DNA of 64,000 nt from JASHPR01 sp963844655 (GTDB lineage: Bacteria > Actinomycetota > Actinomycetes > Streptosporangiales > Streptosporangiaceae), in contig CAWJPA010000009.1 of assembly GCA_963844655.1 (NCBI GenBank), positions 620,001-684,000 on the forward strand. The letters run 5' to 3'. Shown one piece after another: positions 1 to 8,527 of the stretch. Positions within the stretch are counted from its first letter, which is position 1, and each line of letters opens with the position of its first letter. Under the pieces are notes generated by a model that was not told the origin of the DNA, did no database searches, and saw only the letters and a list, made by a program, of their open reading frames with translations. Both the position numbers and the translations under genes were made by a program.

Positions 1-11
1 GCACGGCTTTT

Positions 12-47
12 TTCTCGGCCATGTTATAACTATAACATGGCCGAGAA
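12..47. repeat. Perfect 17-bp inverted repeat
   Basis: Positions 12-28 are the exact reverse complement of 31-47, with a 2-nt centre. The core around the centre is AT-rich (GTTATA/TATAAC) inside GC flanks. It lies beyond the 3' end of erpA, near the window edge. There is no T-run downstream on either strand (the T-run at 8-13 would be an A-run for erpA transcripts), so it is not a classical intrinsic terminator. A dyad operator for a gene left of the window, or a factor-independent hairpin terminator lacking a U-tract, both remain possible. Confidence 0.7.
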
Positions 48-68
48 GGTGCGGCGGAGAACCTGGAA

Positions 69-85
69 CCGCCCTGGAAGGGCGG
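69..85 (-). terminator. Short hairpin after erpA
   Basis: CCGCCCT and AGGGCGG form a 7-bp stem around a 3-nt loop just beyond the erpA stop codon. There is no U-tract, which is common for actinobacterial hairpin terminators. It is assigned by position and stem only. Confidence 0.4.
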
Positions 86-91
86 GGAACG

Positions 92-442
92 TCAGTGGAA
101 GGAGTCGCCGCAGGCGCAGGACCCGGTGGCGTTCGGGTTGTCGATGGTGAAGCCCTGCTTCTCGATGGTGTCCACGAAGTCGATCGTGGCGCCGCCCAGG
201 TAGGGCGCGCTCATCTTGTCCGTGACGACCCGGACGCTGCCGAACTCACTGACGATGTCGCCGTCGATCTCGCGCTCGTCAAAGTAAAGCTGGTAGCGCA
301 GGCCGGAGCAGCCGCCCGGCTGGACGGCAATCCGCAGCCGAAGGTCATCGCGGCCCTCCTGCTCCAGCAGGCCGCTCACCTTGGCCGCCGCGGCACCGGT
401 GAGGCTGATGCCCTGCGTGACGGCCTCGTTCTGAACTGTCAT
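92..442 (-). CDS. erpA: Iron-sulfur cluster insertion protein (HesB/IscA/ErpA family)
   Basis: 116 aa, the usual length for A-type Fe-S carriers. The three conserved cysteines are present: Cys45 in GGCSG, and Cys109 and Cys111 in the C-terminal SCACGDSF. The family binds Fe-S clusters or iron between subunits and delivers them to apoproteins in the cytoplasm. The ATG at 440-442 is preceded by a GGGAG-like ribosome site. It lies downstream of pspAB on the same strand but about 100 bp apart, so it may be separately transcribed. Assignment to ErpA rather than IscA is by actinobacterial convention, since no isc operon is visible here. Confidence 0.93.
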   Translation of the reverse strand: MTVQNEAVTQGISLTGAAAAKVSGLLEQEGRDDLRLRIAVQPGGCSGLRYQLYFDEREIDGDIVSEFGSVRVVTDKMSAPYLGGATIDFVDTIEKQGFTIDNPNATGSCACGDSFH

Positions 443-546
443 CTGGATTAGCTCCCGCGTTGACTGCCGCCACCCTTCCGGCGCGGCCTCATCTCTGCTG
501 TCTCAACCATAACCCTGCCGCCGTCATTCCGGTCACAGGCATCGGG

Positions 547-1119
547 TTACAGGCCCGGAGCACCCCAAACCGGGAACCACCGGCTCAGGTCCGCCTCGAT
601 CTTCAGGTCGTCGGCCAGCGCCCCGCGGACCTGCATCTCGAGCGCGTTATCCCGGCGTTCCCCGCCAACCGGGGCGAATGGGTAGAAGGTCCCGCGCTTA
701 TACAGGTAGACGAGGCCCAGGCGGCGGCGCGAGCTGTCGGTGAAGCTGAGGATCGTGCACAGCAGCTGCGGGCCGAACCCGCCCGCCTCGAGCGACGAGT
801 TCACCGCGTGCAGGTCGGTGACGAGCCCCTCTACGTCGTCGGCGGAATGCCGGCAGACCAGCCAGGTGAACTTGTACGAGTCGGTGGACACCTCGACCGG
901 CGCCTTGCCCTCGCCCATGCTGAGCAGGTCGCGAACTTCCTTCTCGATGTCGCTGAACGCCCGGCCCTCGGCCGCGCGGAAACAGACCGAGCCGCTCCCC
1001 GTCGGGTTGAAGTCCATGGCCGCCTGCAGCGTGAGCGCCGCGGTGGGCAGCGCGAACAGCGCGTCCAGGTTGGGCGGCACCGGCTTGGTCCGGCCGAGCA
1101 GCGCGTCGAGGAACCCCAC
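547..1119 (-). CDS. pspAB: PspA-associated protein PspAB
   Basis: 190 aa. I recognise it as the actinobacterial PspAB family from its opening MGFLDALLGR and its fixed position after htpX in pspA-pspAA-htpX-pspAB operons. No signal peptide or membrane segment is visible, and no enzymatic motif. Its biochemical role is not established; the context links it to envelope-stress protection. The gap to htpX is 59 bp on the same strand, which fits co-transcription. Confidence 0.85.
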   Translation of the reverse strand: MGFLDALLGRTKPVPPNLDALFALPTAALTLQAAMDFNPTGSGSVCFRAAEGRAFSDIEKEVRDLLSMGEGKAPVEVSTDSYKFTWLVCRHSADDVEGLVTDLHAVNSSLEAGGFGPQLLCTILSFTDSSRRRLGLVYLYKRGTFYPFAPVGGERRDNALEMQVRGALADDLKIEADLSRWFPVWGAPGL

Positions 1120-1178
1120 CTGCTACCTCCCGTGCATCGGCTGGCAGACGCACGCTAGCGGTGCGGCTGCGGAGCTAG

Positions 1179-2153
1179 CTAGCTGCTGAGCTGCTTAGAG
1201 ATCTTGTCCAGCTGCTTGAGCCGCTTCTCGAGCGGCGGGTGGGTGGAGAACAGCGTGGACAGGCTCGTCTGGCCCTTCTGGCCGGAGAGCGCCGGCGCGA
1301 AGTAGAACGCGTTCAGCGGCTCCGCCTGCCGCAGGTCGCGGGTCGGGATCCTGGCGATGTCGCCGCTCACCTTGACCAGCGCGCTGGCCAGCGCGGACGG
1401 CTGCCCGGTCAGCAGTGCGCCCGACCGGTCGGCCGACAGCTCGCGGTACCGCGACAGCAGCCGGATCAGCAGGAAGCTGATCGCGTAGACCACGATGCCG
1501 ACCACCATCACGATGAGCAGGATGGGCAGCGCATTCTGGTTGTTGTTGTTGCCGCCGCGGCCGCGGCCGCCGCCGCCGAAGAGCTCTCCGTAGAAGGCGA
1601 ACCGGACCAGCAGCGCGGCGATGATGCCCAGGAACGACGCGATCGTCATGACCGCGACGTCCTTGTGCGCCACATGCGACATCTCGTGCGCGAGCACGCC
1701 CTCAAGCTCGTCGTCGTTGAGCCTCTTGAGCAGGCCCTCGGTGACGCAGACCACAGCGACCTTGCTGCTGCGCCCGGTGGCGAAGGCGTTCGGCAGGTCC
1801 ACGGGTGAGATGGCCACCCGCGGCTTGGGCATGTCGGCCAGCGCGCAGATCCTGTCGATGATGCCGTGCAACTGCGGGGCCTGCTGCGGGGTGACCAGCT
1901 GAGCGCGGGCCGTGCGCAGCGCGATCTTGTCGGACCACCAGTACCCGCCGAACGCCACCGCCACGCCGATCAGCACGGAGAACACGACGATCCCGCTGCC
2001 GCTGCCCCCGTTGTTGCCGTTGCGGTTCCCGTAGTAGAACAGCACGAAGTACAGCGCGATGACGAACCCGGTGAACACGAGTCCGAGCAGGAACATCGTC
2101 ACGCCCATGCGCGCGATCAGCCCTCTGTCAGTCGCATAACGCGTCCGCGCCAT
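1179..2153 (-). CDS. htpX: Membrane zinc metalloprotease HtpX
   Basis: M48-family integral membrane protease that degrades misfolded membrane proteins. The zinc motif HEMSH is at residues 156-160. Two hydrophobic segments precede it (about residues 18-42 and 53-70) and two follow, separated by a Gly/Asn-rich loop. The frame is open further upstream, but the ATG at 2151-2153 (MARTRY) is chosen because it has a GGAGG site and matches the family N-terminus; this gives 324 aa. It is the third gene of the psp operon. The 213-bp gap from pspAA leaves room for an internal promoter. Confidence 0.92.
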   Translation of the reverse strand: MARTRYATDRGLIARMGVTMFLLGLVFTGFVIALYFVLFYYGNRNGNNGGSGSGIVVFSVLIGVAVAFGGYWWSDKIALRTARAQLVTPQQAPQLHGIIDRICALADMPKPRVAISPVDLPNAFATGRSSKVAVVCVTEGLLKRLNDDELEGVLAHEMSHVAHKDVAVMTIASFLGIIAALLVRFAFYGELFGGGGRGRGGNNNNQNALPILLIVMVVGIVVYAISFLLIRLLSRYRELSADRSGALLTGQPSALASALVKVSGDIARIPTRDLRQAEPLNAFYFAPALSGQKGQTSLSTLFSTHPPLEKRLKQLDKISKQLSS

Positions 2154-2366
2154 CGCGGCGCCTCCATTCCATCCCCCGCTGCGCGGGGTATGCCGTCTGT
2201 CTGGTTCCATTACACCGCAGCGCCAGAGCCGATTTCGCAACTCCAGCTGCCCGGCCGGCCGCAGCATCCCGGCATCGATGGAACGGGCAGGTTCCCATGA
2301 ACGTTCCCGTTTTGTGGCCAACCGGGGACATGTTCAGTCAATTCCCAGCTAGCACTAATCGCACCC

Positions 2367-2645
2367 TCAGCCGGGGATGAGCCCCTCACCCGCGAGCAGC
2401 GCGCGGACCTCGTCCATGGTCGCGTCCTCACCAGGGAGAATGAGCCCAGACGGCTCGAGCGCTCCCGGCTCGACCGGCCTCCCGATCGAGCGGACCCGGG
2501 CCAGGAGCTCGGTCAGCGCGGACCGGAATCCGGCCTCGTCACCCCGCTCGACCGCCGCCTCCAGCTTGGTGTCGAGCTCGTTCAGTTCGTCCACGGCTGA
2601 ATCGTCGATTCTCAGCTGACCCTCGCCGAGAATCCGGACGATCAT
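2367..2645 (-). CDS. pspAA: PspA-associated protein PspAA
   Basis: 92 aa, small and acidic, matching the actinobacterial PspAA family that always follows pspA (starts MIVRILGEGQ, ends with an acidic helix). Its ATG overlaps the pspA stop codon by 4 nt, so it is translationally coupled and probably made in fixed ratio to PspA. No membrane segment is present. The function is not characterised beyond this association. Confidence 0.87.
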   Translation of the reverse strand: MIVRILGEGQLRIDDSAVDELNELDTKLEAAVERGDEAGFRSALTELLARVRSIGRPVEPGALEPSGLILPGEDATMDEVRALLAGEGLIPG

Positions 2646-3457
2646 GCCCCATCACCCGCCTGGGGCTGATCGGCCGGCCGCGCCGCCGGCGTGGCCTGCG
2701 TCGCCTGGCCGTCGGCCGCAGCGCCGTCCGCGCCCTCGATCTGCCGGGGCGCGCTGCCCCCGCCGATCTCGCCCTTGAGCCGCGCCAGCTCGGCGTCGAC
2801 GTCGTGGCCCGCGCCCATCCGGTCCAGCTCAGCCTGGATGTCGTCACGCGGGCCGCTGATCGCGTCGTCCAGCGCACCCGAGGCCATCAGCTCGTCGATC
2901 GCGCCCGCGCGCGCCTTCATCTGCTCGGTCTTGTCTTCGGCACGCTGAATCGCCATGCCGACGTCGCCCATCTCCTCGGAGATGCCGGTGAAGGCCTCAT
3001 TGATCCTGGTTTGCGCCTCGGCGGCGGTGTAGGTGGCCTTGATGGTCTCCTTCTTCGTGCGGAAGGCGTCCACCTTGGCCTGCAGCCGCTGTGAGGCACC
3101 GGTCAGCTTCTCCTCCTCGCCCTGCAGCGCGGTGTACTGCGTGTTCAGGTCGCTGATCTGGGTCTGCACGCCCGCTTTGCGGGTCAGCGCGTCCCGGGCA
3201 AGATCCTCCCGGTTCGCGGCCAGCGCGTCGCGCGCCTGCCGGTCCAGCTTGTCCGATGACTGCTGCAGCTGGTTGATCTGAAGCTCAACGCGCTTGCGCG
3301 AGGTAGCAACGTCGGCAACGCCGCGGCGGACCTTCTGCAGCAGTTCGAGCTGCGTCTGGTAGGAGTAATCCAGGGTCTCCCGTGGATCCTCCATCTTGTC
3401 CAGCGCCCTGTTGGCCTTGGACTTGAAGATCAGCGAGACCCGCTTCATCACGCCCAT
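2642..3457 (-). CDS. pspA: Phage shock protein A (PspA/IM30 family)
   Basis: Peripheral membrane coiled-coil protein that polymerises on damaged cytoplasmic membrane. The N-terminus (MGVMKRVSLIFKSKANRAL) is the amphipathic helix a of the family, and DPRETLDYSY is the usual following motif. Residues about 30-200 are one long predicted coiled coil. The C-terminal 50 residues are Ala/Gln/Pro-rich and probably disordered. Two starts are possible: 3457, which fits the family N-terminus, or the upstream in-frame ATG at 3469, which sits directly against an AAGGGG. First gene of the psp operon; stop overlaps pspAA. Confidence 0.93.
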   Translation of the reverse strand: MGVMKRVSLIFKSKANRALDKMEDPRETLDYSYQTQLELLQKVRRGVADVATSRKRVELQINQLQQSSDKLDRQARDALAANREDLARDALTRKAGVQTQISDLNTQYTALQGEEEKLTGASQRLQAKVDAFRTKKETIKATYTAAEAQTRINEAFTGISEEMGDVGMAIQRAEDKTEQMKARAGAIDELMASGALDDAISGPRDDIQAELDRMGAGHDVDAELARLKGEIGGGSAPRQIEGADGAAADGQATQATPAARPADQPQAGDGA

Positions 3458-3672
3458 AAGCGCGACCATCCCCTTCAATCCATATTCGCCGCCGCGCCGT
3501 GACGCGGCGCCGACGAGAACTAGCGTGCGGCACAAGGCGACTTCAGGTTACCGACAGGTGCTTCCGTTCAGCCTACGACGGCCAGCAAAGCCAGTCATCC
3601 CAGCCGCCCGCTGAAGCTCACTACCTAGTATCGGCGGCGTTCAGACCTGGCTGTCCGCGGGGTCCGCCCCGG

Positions 3673-3684
3673 TATGATGTGCCC
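3673..3684 (+). promoter_or_regulatory. -10 element of a probable leaderless promoter
   Basis: TATGAT at 3673-3678 lies 6 nt before the GTG start at 3685, the spacing at which transcription would begin at the start codon. No Shine-Dalgarno sequence is present between them. The -35 is not convincing. Confidence 0.5.
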
Positions 3685-4296
3685 GTGTTCCGACGACGTT
3701 CCGCCCCCGAGCCTGAGCTGGCCGATCAGGACCAGTTCAGCCACGGCGTGGCCGAGGCCGAGCCGGCCCCGGCCAGCGTGACCCCGGCCAAGGGCAGGCC
3801 GACCCCCAAGCGCAGCGAGGCCGAGAAGCGCCGCCGCCAGCCCTACTCCGCGCCGGCGGACAAGAAGGCCGCCATGCAGCAGTCCAAGGACCGGGACCGG
3901 GCGTCCCGCGGCCGGCGGATGGAGGCCATGCGGCGCGGTGAGAACTGGGCTCTGCCGCGCAAGGACCAGGGCCCGGTCCGGGCGCTGGCCCGTGACTACG
4001 TGGACTCCCGGCGCAGCGCCAGCGAGTACTACATGTTCGGGGTCCTCCTGCTCGTGGTGCTGCTGTTCATCCCGGGGCTGCGGCAGTCGGCGGTGATCGA
4101 CTACGCGGTGCTGGCCCTGCTGCTGGTGATCGTCCTCGAAAGCTCGATCGTGGGCGGCCGGGTGATCAAGCTCGCGCACCAGCGCTTCCCCGGCGAGAGC
4201 ACCCGCGGGGTCCGGATGTACGCGGCCATCCGCGGCACCCAGATCCGCAGGCTGCGGATGCCCTCACCGCGGGTCAAGCCCGGCGACAAGATCTGA
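3685..4296 (+). CDS. DUF3043 membrane protein
   Basis: 203 aa with the DUF3043 layout: a basic, Lys/Arg-rich cytoplasmic N-terminal half (KRSEAEKRRRQP, then RRGENWALPRKDQGP), two adjacent membrane helices at about residues 112-130 and 135-156, and a basic tail. The family is restricted to Actinomycetota and has no assigned function. The GTG start is chosen because a TATGAT -10 element ends 6 nt upstream and the frame before it lacks a ribosome site. Divergent from the psp operon. Confidence 0.85.
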   Translation: MFRRRSAPEPELADQDQFSHGVAEAEPAPASVTPAKGRPTPKRSEAEKRRRQPYSAPADKKAAMQQSKDRDRASRGRRMEAMRRGENWALPRKDQGPVRALARDYVDSRRSASEYYMFGVLLLVVLLFIPGLRQSAVIDYAVLALLLVIVLESSIVGGRVIKLAHQRFPGESTRGVRMYAAIRGTQIRRLRMPSPRVKPGDKI

Positions 4297-4337
4297 ATCG
4301 GCCGGTACCGAGGTCCGGCGGCCGCTACCCCTGCCAC

Positions 4338-4349
4338 TAGGGTCGGGGC
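4338..4349 (+). promoter_or_regulatory. -10 element, probable leaderless promoter
   Basis: TAGGGT at 4338-4343 is followed by 6 nt and then the ATG at 4350. There is no purine-rich ribosome site, so a leaderless transcript is the simplest reading. Confidence 0.5.
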
Positions 4350-5348
4350 ATGGAATACCGTCATCTCGGCCGCAGCGGGCTGAAGATCAGTGAGATCGCC
4401 TACGGCAACTGGATTACGCACGGCTCGCAGGTCGAGGAGGACGCGGCGGCCGCTTGCGTGGCGACGGCGCTCGACGAGGGCATCACCACATTCGACACCG
4501 CGGACGTCTACGCGCGCACCCGGGCCGAGGAGGTGCTCGGCCGGGCCCTGCACGGCGTGCGCCGCGAGTCGGTGGAGATCTTCACCAAGGTGTACTGGCC
4601 CACCGGCGACGGCGTGAACGACCGCGGCCTGTCCCGCAAGCACATCATGGAGTCCGCCCACGCCTCGCTGCGGCGGCTGCAGACTGACTACGTCGACCTC
4701 TACCAGGCGCACCGCTACGACCACGAGACGCCGCTGGAGGAGACCCTGCGCGCCTTCGACGACCTGGTCCGCCAGGGGAAGGCGCTCTACGTCGGCGTCT
4801 CGGAGTGGCGGGCCGAGGAGATCGCGGCCGCGCTGCGCATAGCCGGCGAGATGGGCTTCGACCGGATCGTCTCGAACCAGCCGCAGTACAGCATGCTCTG
4901 GCGGGTCATCGAGGCCGAGGTGATACCGCTCTGCGAGAAGGAAGGCATCGGCCAGGTCGTGTTCTCGCCGATCGCGCAGGGCATCCTCACCGGGAAGTAC
5001 CTGCCGGGCGCTGAGCTGCCCGAGGGCTCGCGCGCGACCGACGCCAGCGGCGCCGGGTTCATCAAGGGCTACCTGCAGGACGACATCCTGACCCGGGTGC
5101 AGCAGCTCAAGCCGCTCGCCGAGAAGGCGGGGCTGTCGCTCGCGCAGCTGGCCGTGGCCTGGGTGCTGCAGAACCCGAACGTCTCCGCGGCGATCATCGG
5201 CGCGACCCGGCCCGAGCAGGTGCGCGAGAACGTGCGCGCATCCGGCGTCAGGCTCGATCCGGAGATCATGCGCGGCATCGACGAGGCGCTCGGCCCGGTG
5301 ATGATCACCGACCCGGCCCGGACGGCGAGCCCGCGCTCCCGCACCTAG
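4350..5348 (+). CDS. Aldo/keto reductase (Kv-beta-like)
   Basis: 332 aa NADPH-dependent oxidoreductase with a TIM-barrel fold. The catalytic tetrad is recognisable: Asp and Tyr in FDTADVYARTRAE, Lys in EIFTKVYWP and His in DLYQAHRYD. The C-terminal NADPH-binding segment reads AAIIGATRPEQVREN. It resembles the AKR subfamily that includes voltage-gated potassium channel beta subunits and YghZ-type methylglyoxal reductases. The physiological substrate cannot be read from the sequence. It ends in a hairpin shared with the convergent small gene. Confidence 0.88.
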   Translation: MEYRHLGRSGLKISEIAYGNWITHGSQVEEDAAAACVATALDEGITTFDTADVYARTRAEEVLGRALHGVRRESVEIFTKVYWPTGDGVNDRGLSRKHIMESAHASLRRLQTDYVDLYQAHRYDHETPLEETLRAFDDLVRQGKALYVGVSEWRAEEIAAALRIAGEMGFDRIVSNQPQYSMLWRVIEAEVIPLCEKEGIGQVVFSPIAQGILTGKYLPGAELPEGSRATDASGAGFIKGYLQDDILTRVQQLKPLAEKAGLSLAQLAVAWVLQNPNVSAAIIGATRPEQVRENVRASGVRLDPEIMRGIDEALGPVMITDPARTASPRSRT

Positions 5349-5354
5349 ACAGGA

Positions 5355-5376
5355 AGCGGCCCGGTCCGGGCCCGCT
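5355..5376. terminator. Hairpin between convergent genes
   Basis: AGCGGCCCGG and CCGGGCCCGCT pair with one bulge, between the stop codons of the aldo/keto reductase and the small minus-strand gene. There is no U-tract. Likely a bidirectional stop. Confidence 0.4.
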
Positions 5377-5584
5377 ACTTGTCCGGATGCAGGCTCATCG
5401 GGCCGTACTCGGGCCGGCCCTCATCGAGCAGGGTCACCTGGTCGACCCCGCCGTCCAGCAGCGCCCGCCAGTTCTCGCCGATCCAGCTCTCCGCGTCGCC
5501 CTGGCTGCTGAAGGTCTCCTTCGGCAGCCCGCGCGACGTGAGCACGGTTCCGTCTTCCTTCTCCAGCTGCCAGCTCCAGGTCAT
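5375..5584 (-). CDS. Small conserved actinobacterial protein
   Basis: 69 aa beginning MTWSWQLEKEDG. The middle (SQGDAESWIGENWRALLDGG) and the closing YGPMSL resemble a family of small uncharacterised actinobacterial proteins of this size. The frame opens upstream to 5629, but the family-like start is the ATG at 5584. Soluble, acidic, no known domain. A TCAAGGCCTTGA palindrome lies 49-60 bp upstream, at 5633-5644, in the divergent promoter region. Confidence 0.7.
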   Translation of the reverse strand: MTWSWQLEKEDGTVLTSRGLPKETFSSQGDAESWIGENWRALLDGGVDQVTLLDEGRPEYGPMSLHPDK

Positions 5585-5721
5585 GCCCTGCCCCAAGGTG
5601 TTGTCGCTCCCAAACTGTTTCCGCCGCACAGTGTCAAGGCCTTGACTGGTTAAGATCAGGCCGGTTACAGGCGGCTAAAGCTTAGCCACTGGCGCAGGCC
5701 AGGGCGGCGGGGACAGGGGCG

Positions 5722-6867
5722 ATGGAGGTCTGCCTGCTGGGCACAGGCGGCGGCCACGGCTGGCCGCAGCCGGGCTGCCGCTGTGCCTCCTGCGCCAGGG
5801 CCGCGGCGGCCGGGCGGCGGCGGGAGCCGACCCGGGTGCTCGTGGACGGCGTGCTGCGCCTCGAGCCGGGGCGCGCGCCTGTCTCCTCGGCGGGCCACCG
5901 GGCCGAGCGGGTGCCCGGGGGCTGGGCCGTGATCGGCCCCGACGGCGCGAGGCTGCTGGTGGGCGAGGAAGTGGGCGCCGCGCCGGACCCCTCCGCCGCC
6001 GGGCAGGCCGGGACCGGGGACCCCCGGGGGAGCGCCGACCACGGGCCGCCGTACGACATCGTGGTGCTTGACCTGCTCGGCGACCCGGCCCGGCTCGGGG
6101 TCCTGCGGCACCGGGGCCTGGTGCGGCCGTCGACCGTGGTCGCCGTGCTCGCCGCGGATCACCGCGTCCCCTCCGAGGAGGAGCTGGACCGGCGGTGCGG
6201 TTACTGGGGCGCGGCCGCGCCGCACGACGGCGACGTCCTCACCGCGGCGGCCGGCCCGGGCCCGGCGGGCGGCACCGGCCCGTCGGACGGCCCGCAGCCA
6301 GCCGCCACCGGGCCGGGCCAGCCCCGGCGGGTCCTGGTGCTCGGCGGGGCCCGGTCGGGCAAGTCCCGGCAGGCCGAGCTCAGGCTGGCCGCAGAGCCTG
6401 AGGTGACCTACCTGGCCGCCGGCCCGTACCCGGACGGCGGCCAGCCGGAGGGCGACGAGGACTGGGCCCGGCGGGTGGCGGCGCATCGCGCCAGACGGCC
6501 CCGGTGGTGGCAGACCGTGGAGAGCGCCGATGCGGCAAAGTTCTTGCGTAATGGAACTGGGGTCATTCTGTTTGACGGGGCGGGCACCTGGCTGGCGGCG
6601 GTCATGGCCGAAGCCGGGGCCTGGGACGGGGCGGCCGGCGCCGAGGATCTGATCTCGGCGAGGGTGGACGAGCTCGTCGAGGCGTGGCGGCAGACACCCG
6701 CGCGGGTGGTGGCGGTCAGTGACGAGGTGGGCTCGAGCATCCACCCCCCGACCACTTCCGGGCGGCTGTTCCGGGACCACCTGGGCTGGCTCAACCAGCG
6801 GCTTGCCGCAGAATCGGACGAGGCGGTTCTGGTTATTGCCGGCCGGGTCCTGACCTTGCCCACATGA
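5722..6867 (+). CDS. cobU: Adenosylcobinamide kinase / guanylyltransferase with extra N-terminal domain
   Basis: 381 aa. The C-terminal 185 residues are CobU-like: Walker A GGARSGKS near residue 210, the YLAAGPYPDG strand, then DEVGSSIHP and FRDHLGWLNQ. CobU phosphorylates adenosylcobinamide and transfers GMP to it during assembly of the cobalamin nucleotide loop. The N-terminal 190 residues begin CLLGTGGGHGWPQPGCRCASC, like the metal-site start of a metallo-beta-lactamase fold. This fragment appears in some actinobacterial CobU fusions and is probably vestigial. A B12-dependent ribonucleotide reductase is encoded at 44-48.6 kb, so the cell needs cobalamin. Preceded by the small dyad GGCTAA-AGC-TTAGCC. 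Confidence 0.85.
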   Translation: MEVCLLGTGGGHGWPQPGCRCASCARAAAAGRRREPTRVLVDGVLRLEPGRAPVSSAGHRAERVPGGWAVIGPDGARLLVGEEVGAAPDPSAAGQAGTGDPRGSADHGPPYDIVVLDLLGDPARLGVLRHRGLVRPSTVVAVLAADHRVPSEEELDRRCGYWGAAAPHDGDVLTAAAGPGPAGGTGPSDGPQPAATGPGQPRRVLVLGGARSGKSRQAELRLAAEPEVTYLAAGPYPDGGQPEGDEDWARRVAAHRARRPRWWQTVESADAAKFLRNGTGVILFDGAGTWLAAVMAEAGAWDGAAGAEDLISARVDELVEAWRQTPARVVAVSDEVGSSIHPPTTSGRLFRDHLGWLNQRLAAESDEAVLVIAGRVLTLPT

Positions 6868-7014
6868 CCGTAATCGGCCCTATCCCCGGTTTCGGAACCC
6901 GAACAGTAACAGACTTACCGCCGGAACTGTTAAGTTCTATGCGCTGGCACCTTAAGCCCGCCCGCTTCGGGCAGCGGTCTCTGATCAGCCCCGCGATCAA
7001 GGTGGTGACGACAG

Positions 7015-7908
7015 ATGACGCGCGTTGTCGTCGTTGGTGATCTGATGACGGACACCGTCGCTCATGCGGCGCTGCCCCTGGCCAGGGGAAGCGATACGCC
7101 GGCCACAGTGACCATGCACGGCGGAGGCTCCGGGGCGAACATCGCCGCCTGGCTCGCCGTGGACGGCGCCGAGGTGGCGTTCGTCGGACGGCGCGGGGCC
7201 GACATCGCGGGCCGGAACCGGGACATGGAGCTGATGGGCTACGGCGTGGACGCCAGGCTCGTCATGGACCCGGAACGCCCGACGGGAACCTGTGTGGTGA
7301 TGGTCACACACAAGGGCGACCACACCATGCTGTCCGACCCGGGCGCGAACGCCGCGCTCTCCCCCGACGACCTGCCCAAGGACCTGTTCACGCCCGGCAG
7401 TCACCTGCACGTGTCCGGGTACACGCTGCTCAACGAGGGCTCACGGGGGGCCTCGCTGGCCGCGTTCGCCGCGGCGCAGCGGGCCGGGATGTCGGTCTCG
7501 GTGGACGGCGCCTCGGCCGCGCCGCTGGAGCGCGTCGGCGCCGAGCCGTTCCTGCAGCTGACCAACGGGGCGACGCTGCTGCTCGTGAACGGCGACCAGG
7601 CGCGGGTTCTCACCGGCCGGGACCAGCCCGAGCAGGCCGCGCGGGTGCTGAACGCGTGGTACCCGCAGGTGGTGATGAAGCTCGGCTCCGACGGGGCCCT
7701 GTTCTACGCCAACGGCCGCCCGGACCCGTTCCGGGTTCCTGGCCCGCCGATCGAGCGGATCGTGGACGGCACCGGGGCCGGGGATGCGTTCTGCGCGGGA
7801 TTCCTGCCGGCCTGGCTGAACAAGAAGCCACCGGGCGAGGCCCTGGCCAGCGGCTGCCGCCTGGCGGCCCGGGCCCTCAGCCTGGTTGGCGCCAGGCCCG
7901 CGCTCTAG
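7015..7908 (+). CDS. PfkB-family carbohydrate/nucleoside kinase
   Basis: 297 aa. The N-terminal GGGSGANIAAWLA and C-terminal DGTGAGDAFCAGFL are the two PfkB signatures; the Asp of GAGD is the catalytic base. Such kinases phosphorylate ribose, adenosine, fructose-1-phosphate or pseudouridine; which substrate is used here cannot be decided. An AAGGTGGTGA site precedes the ATG. Its stop codon TAG shares CTAG with the stop of the convergent ArsR gene, a 4-nt tail-to-tail overlap. Confidence 0.88.
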   Translation: MTRVVVVGDLMTDTVAHAALPLARGSDTPATVTMHGGGSGANIAAWLAVDGAEVAFVGRRGADIAGRNRDMELMGYGVDARLVMDPERPTGTCVVMVTHKGDHTMLSDPGANAALSPDDLPKDLFTPGSHLHVSGYTLLNEGSRGASLAAFAAAQRAGMSVSVDGASAAPLERVGAEPFLQLTNGATLLLVNGDQARVLTGRDQPEQAARVLNAWYPQVVMKLGSDGALFYANGRPDPFRVPGPPIERIVDGTGAGDAFCAGFLPAWLNKKPPGEALASGCRLAARALSLVGARPAL

Positions 7909-8207
7909 CCGCCGAACCGCGCCAGCCAGCCGCCCGCCACCGAGCGCAGCCTGGCGGTGTCCAGCCGGTAGACGCGCTGCCGTCCGCGCAGCGCTACGTG
8001 CACCAGGCCGGCCTCCTCCAGGAGCCTCAGGTGCCGCGTGATCGTCGGCCAGGCGAAGTCGAACCGCGCGGCAATGTCGCCGGAGGTCATCTCGCCGCCC
8101 CGGGCCTGCAGCACGAGCAGTATCGTCCGCCGCGACTGGTGCGCGAGGGCCCCGAAGACCGCCTCCAGCGCCTCGAGGTCCGCGATCCCCTTCTGCGGTG
8201 CGGTCAC
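7905..8207 (-). CDS. ArsR-family winged-helix regulator
   Basis: 100 aa winged HTH: FGALAHQSRRTILLVLQ is helix 1-2, MTSGDIAARFDFAWPTITRHLRLL the recognition region, and GRQRVYRLD the wing. No metal-binding CVC motif is present, so it is of the PadR/SdpR-like non-metal type. The start is a GTG overlapping the stop of the upstream gene (GTGA), so the two are translationally coupled. It probably represses its own operon through the dyads at 8528-8551. Confidence 0.85.
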   Translation of the reverse strand: MTAPQKGIADLEALEAVFGALAHQSRRTILLVLQARGGEMTSGDIAARFDFAWPTITRHLRLLEEAGLVHVALRGRQRVYRLDTARLRSVAGGWLARFGG

Positions 8208-8524
8208 GCGCCCACGGCGACGCGCGCGAAGTGCGGGAACTCCCACTTGGGCCGGCCGTCGCGGTCCTCGAGCAGCGGGTCCATGGCCTCCCAGATCATG
8301 AGCACGTCCGGGTGCTCGTGCGCCATCCCGAAGCCGCCATCGACCCAGGTGAAGATCTCGACATAGGTGAGGCCGCCGTCCACGCCGCGCAGCACGAGCG
8401 GCGGCTCGCCGGTCACGAAGCCCAGGCCGTGCAGGGTGCGCCAGTGGCGGCTCAGCAAGTCGGCGAAGCGGTCCTCGGCATCGGCCCTGACCCGGTAGGT
8501 GCAGACCACAATTTCCTTAGCCAT
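8204..8524 (-). CDS. Small ABM-like (ferredoxin-fold) protein
   Basis: 106 aa, start ATG at 8522-8524. The order of strands and the motifs IVVCTYRVRADAEDRFADLL and TYVEIFTWVDGG suggest the dimeric alpha/beta barrel fold of antibiotic-biosynthesis-monooxygenase/NIPSNAP-like proteins. No catalytic residue can be assigned. It is the first gene of a two-gene operon with an ArsR regulator, so it is probably the regulated product. Confidence 0.65.
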   Translation of the reverse strand: MAKEIVVCTYRVRADAEDRFADLLSRHWRTLHGLGFVTGEPPLVLRGVDGGLTYVEIFTWVDGGFGMAHEHPDVLMIWEAMDPLLEDRDGRPKWEFPHFARVAVGA

Positions 8525-8527
8525 ACC

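Noticed and set aside
1..60. Palindrome at 12-47 as an intrinsic terminator
   Set aside because: No T-run follows the hairpin in the direction of transcription on either strand; the T-run at 8-13 is on the wrong side.
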